64,000 nt of DNA, from NCBI RefSeq assembly GCF_002752675.1, contig NZ_CP024608.1, positions 5,456,001 to 5,520,000 on the forward strand, given 5' to 3'. Of this stretch, positions 62,466 through 64,000 are shown in pieces. A program made the position numbers and the translations under genes. The stretch is from Massilia violaceinigra (lineage in GTDB: Bacteria; Pseudomonadota; Gammaproteobacteria; Burkholderiales; Burkholderiaceae_D). Every line of letters begins with the position of its first letter. The first letter of the stretch is position 1. The notes under the pieces are model-generated. The model was not told the origin of the DNA. It ran no database searches and worked only from the letters and a program-made list of their open reading frames with translations.

Positions 62466-62797
62466 ATGAATTCTTTGTCAAGGTTGATCAATTTGCATTT
62501 GATATTTAGCAATATCCATGCCTATCGAAAATCATTAACGTATTCAATGACCTGCATCGGCGCTTGGCAAATTCGATGAACTATATGTAAAGATTCCCGA
62601 CATCCTTGACCAGATGAAATGGATTGCTCTTTCTTGGATGAGTTGACCAGCCGGCTATCATTCCGCCCCCAAGGCCTGGCCAACATAAGAATTTCCCGGG
62701 GCACAGCCAGCTTGAACGTACGCATGGCCGCCCCGCCCTATCCGCCCTCGCCCGCCTCGTTTGCGCCTGACGGAAAATACGGCGTTACCAAGAATCT
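62466..62797. other. Intergenic region, no gene recognised
   Basis: It lies between the divergent-looking PEP-CTERM promoter and the end of ycaO. A plus-strand frame from 62619 (75 codons) overlaps the ycaO end and has a Pro-rich, unconvincing sequence. No operator or terminator is clear. Confidence 0.4.
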
Positions 62798-64000
62798 TTA
62801 CGATTTAGCCGCAGCATTGGCCCGCGCGGTGTGCACTTTCCTGTAGCTGTCGATCAAACGTTCGTGCTTATCGAGCCCTTCCAGTTTCATGCTCGTCGGC
62901 GTTAAACCGAAGAAACGCACACTACCGTCCACCGACCCGATGACAGCGTCCATACGAGGGTCGCCAAACATCCGGCGGAAATTGACTTCGTAATCGGCCA
63001 GCTCCAGCTCGTCATCGAGCTGCACCTCCAGCACGGCATCCAAGGCTTGGTAAAACAATCCCCGTTCGACCGTGTTGTCGTTGTACTGCAGGAAGGCTTC
63101 CACCAGCTCTTTCGTCTCCTCAAATTGCTGTAAGGCGAGATGGATCAGCAGCTTCAGCTCCAGCGTTGTCAGCTGTCCCCAAACCGTATTTTCGTCAAAT
63201 TCGATCCCGATCAAGGTGGCGATATCGGCGTATTCGTCCAGCTCGCTGTTGTCCAAACGCTCGAGTAGTGCTTCGAGGCTGGCATCGTCCAGGCAATGCA
63301 GGTTCAAGATATCGGAGCGGAACAGCAGCGCCTTGTTCGTGTTATCCCAGATCAAATCTTCCACCGGATAAACTTCCGAATAACCCGGCACCAGAATGCG
63401 GCAGGCTGCGGCGCCTAGATTCTCGTACACTGCCATGTACACTTCTTTTCCCATGCCTTCGAGAATGCCGAACAAGGTCGCGGCCTCCTCGGCATTGGCG
63501 TTCTGACCCGGGCTGCAAAAATCCCACTCAACAAAACCATGATCGGCCTTGGCACTGAAAAAGCGCCACGACACGATACCGCTGGAATCGATGAAGTGTT
63601 CAACGAAATTATTGGGCTCGGTGACGGCGTTACTGACAAAGGTGGGGCGAGGTAAATCGTTCAAACCTTCAAAACTGCGACCCTGCAGCAATTCCGTAAG
63701 ACTGCGTTCCAGCGCCACCTCGAAGCTTGGATGCGCTCCGAACGAGGCAAACACACCGCCCGTGCGCGGGTTCATCAAGGTGACGCACATCACCGGGTAC
63801 GCCCCGCCCAGCGACGCATCCTTCACCAGCACTGGAAAGCCCTGCTCTTCCAATGCCTCAATGCCGGCCAGAATGCCAGGGTACTTCGCCAGCACCTCGT
63901 GCGGCACATCGGGCAAGGCGATTTCCCCTTCCAGGATGTCGCGTTTGACCGCCCTTTCGAAAATCTCCGACAGGCATTGCACCTGCGCTTCGGCCAGCGT
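62798..64000 (-). CDS. ycaO: YcaO-domain protein, C-terminal part (5' end beyond window)
   Basis: The frame is open to the right edge and shows 400 residues, so the start lies outside. The visible N-terminus (TLAEAQVQCLSEIFERAVKRDIL) and the following ALPDVP..GIEALEEQGFPVLVKDASLGGAYPVMCVTLMNPRTGGVFASFGAHPSFEVALERSLTELLQGRSFEGLNDLPRPTF match E. coli YcaO over its ATP-binding YcaO core. The C-terminal TPR-like acidic part (ELKLLIHLALQQFEETKELVEAFLQYNDN) is also that of YcaO. E. coli YcaO assists RimO-dependent methylthiolation of ribosomal protein S12. The length fits the last ~400 residues of a ~585-residue protein. Confidence 0.9.
   Translation of the reverse strand, partial: TLAEAQVQCLSEIFERAVKRDILEGEIALPDVPHEVLAKYPGILAGIEALEEQGFPVLVKDASLGGAYPVMCVTLMNPRTGGVFASFGAHPSFEVALERSLTELLQGRSFEGLNDLPRPTFVSNAVTEPNNFVEHFIDSSGIVSWRFFSAKADHGFVEWDFCSPGQNANAEEAATLFGILEGMGKEVYMAVYENLGAAACRILVPGYSEVYPVEDLIWDNTNKALLFRSDILNLHCLDDASLEALLERLDNSELDEYADIATLIGIEFDENTVWGQLTTLELKLLIHLALQQFEETKELVEAFLQYNDNTVERGLFYQALDAVLEVQLDDELELADYEVNFRRMFGDPRMDAVIGSVDGSVRFFGLTPTSMKLEGLDKHERLIDSYRKVHTARANAAAKS

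Overview
The window is high-GC, densely packed bacterial chromosome with short operons on both strands. Several features together suggest a beta-proteobacterium of the Oxalobacteraceae (Massilia/Telluria/Duganella-like): czcICBA metal efflux, katB-ankB, a PEP-CTERM exported protein, polysaccharide-degrading lipoproteins, an M64 peptidase, a Tat-exported phospholipase C and a second isoleucyl-tRNA synthetase. This placement is inferred from gene content and was not tested against any marker gene. No rRNA, tRNA, CRISPR array or complete insertion sequence was seen.

Layout. 1-4.4 kb: a cytochrome b561 gene cut by the window edge, an exported erythromycin-esterase-like protein, a large low-complexity protein with a FliD-like segment, and a SUKH/SMI1 protein. 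4.5-11.1 kb: the czcICBA heavy-metal RND efflux operon. 11.3-13.9 kb: an orphan pstS, then a MarR-CPBP protease pair with a 26-bp palindrome at its promoter. 14.1-24 kb: three orphan proteins (14133, 21626, 22399) that share an N-terminal leader of the DNRP / Q-K-L / SPRV type, interspersed with a LysR regulator, the katB-ankB catalase operon, tpm, an MFS gene whose frame runs into a GST gene, and the GST. 24-27.3 kb: an alginate-lyase-like lipoprotein, a phosphopantetheinyl transferase and a small protein in one operon. 27.4-29.7 kb: a KfrA-like coiled-coil protein divergent from a tyrosine recombinase, with a repeated ACGT operator array between them.

29.9-37.8 kb: a RoxA-like diheme cytochrome, then a Ter-type stress module. 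terD converges on a five-gene operon that encodes, in transcription order, a degenerate NUDIX regulator, an SPFH-SHOCT protein, a zinc-ribbon pseudokinase, a TerY-like vWA protein and a PurA paralogue. This module and the leader-protein family are the best candidates for incompletely described systems. 38-46.5 kb: a substrate-binding-protein gene broken by an in-frame TAG, free methionine-(R)-sulfoxide reductase, a GH26 mannanase with a CBM10-like N-terminus, a divergent IleRS, an exported unknown protein and NhaA. 46.7-51.9 kb: a large diheme lipoprotein with two discoidin domains, a second tyrosine recombinase with a textbook LexA box, and a BON-domain protein. 52-64 kb: remains of a TetR gene, a cupin/MarR divergent pair with a 12-bp-arm operator, a TonB-dependent receptor, an M64 peptidase, an AraC regulator divergent from phospholipase C, a YCII protein, a PEP-CTERM protein and the C-terminal part of YcaO.

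All family calls come from reading motifs by eye. No database search was run.
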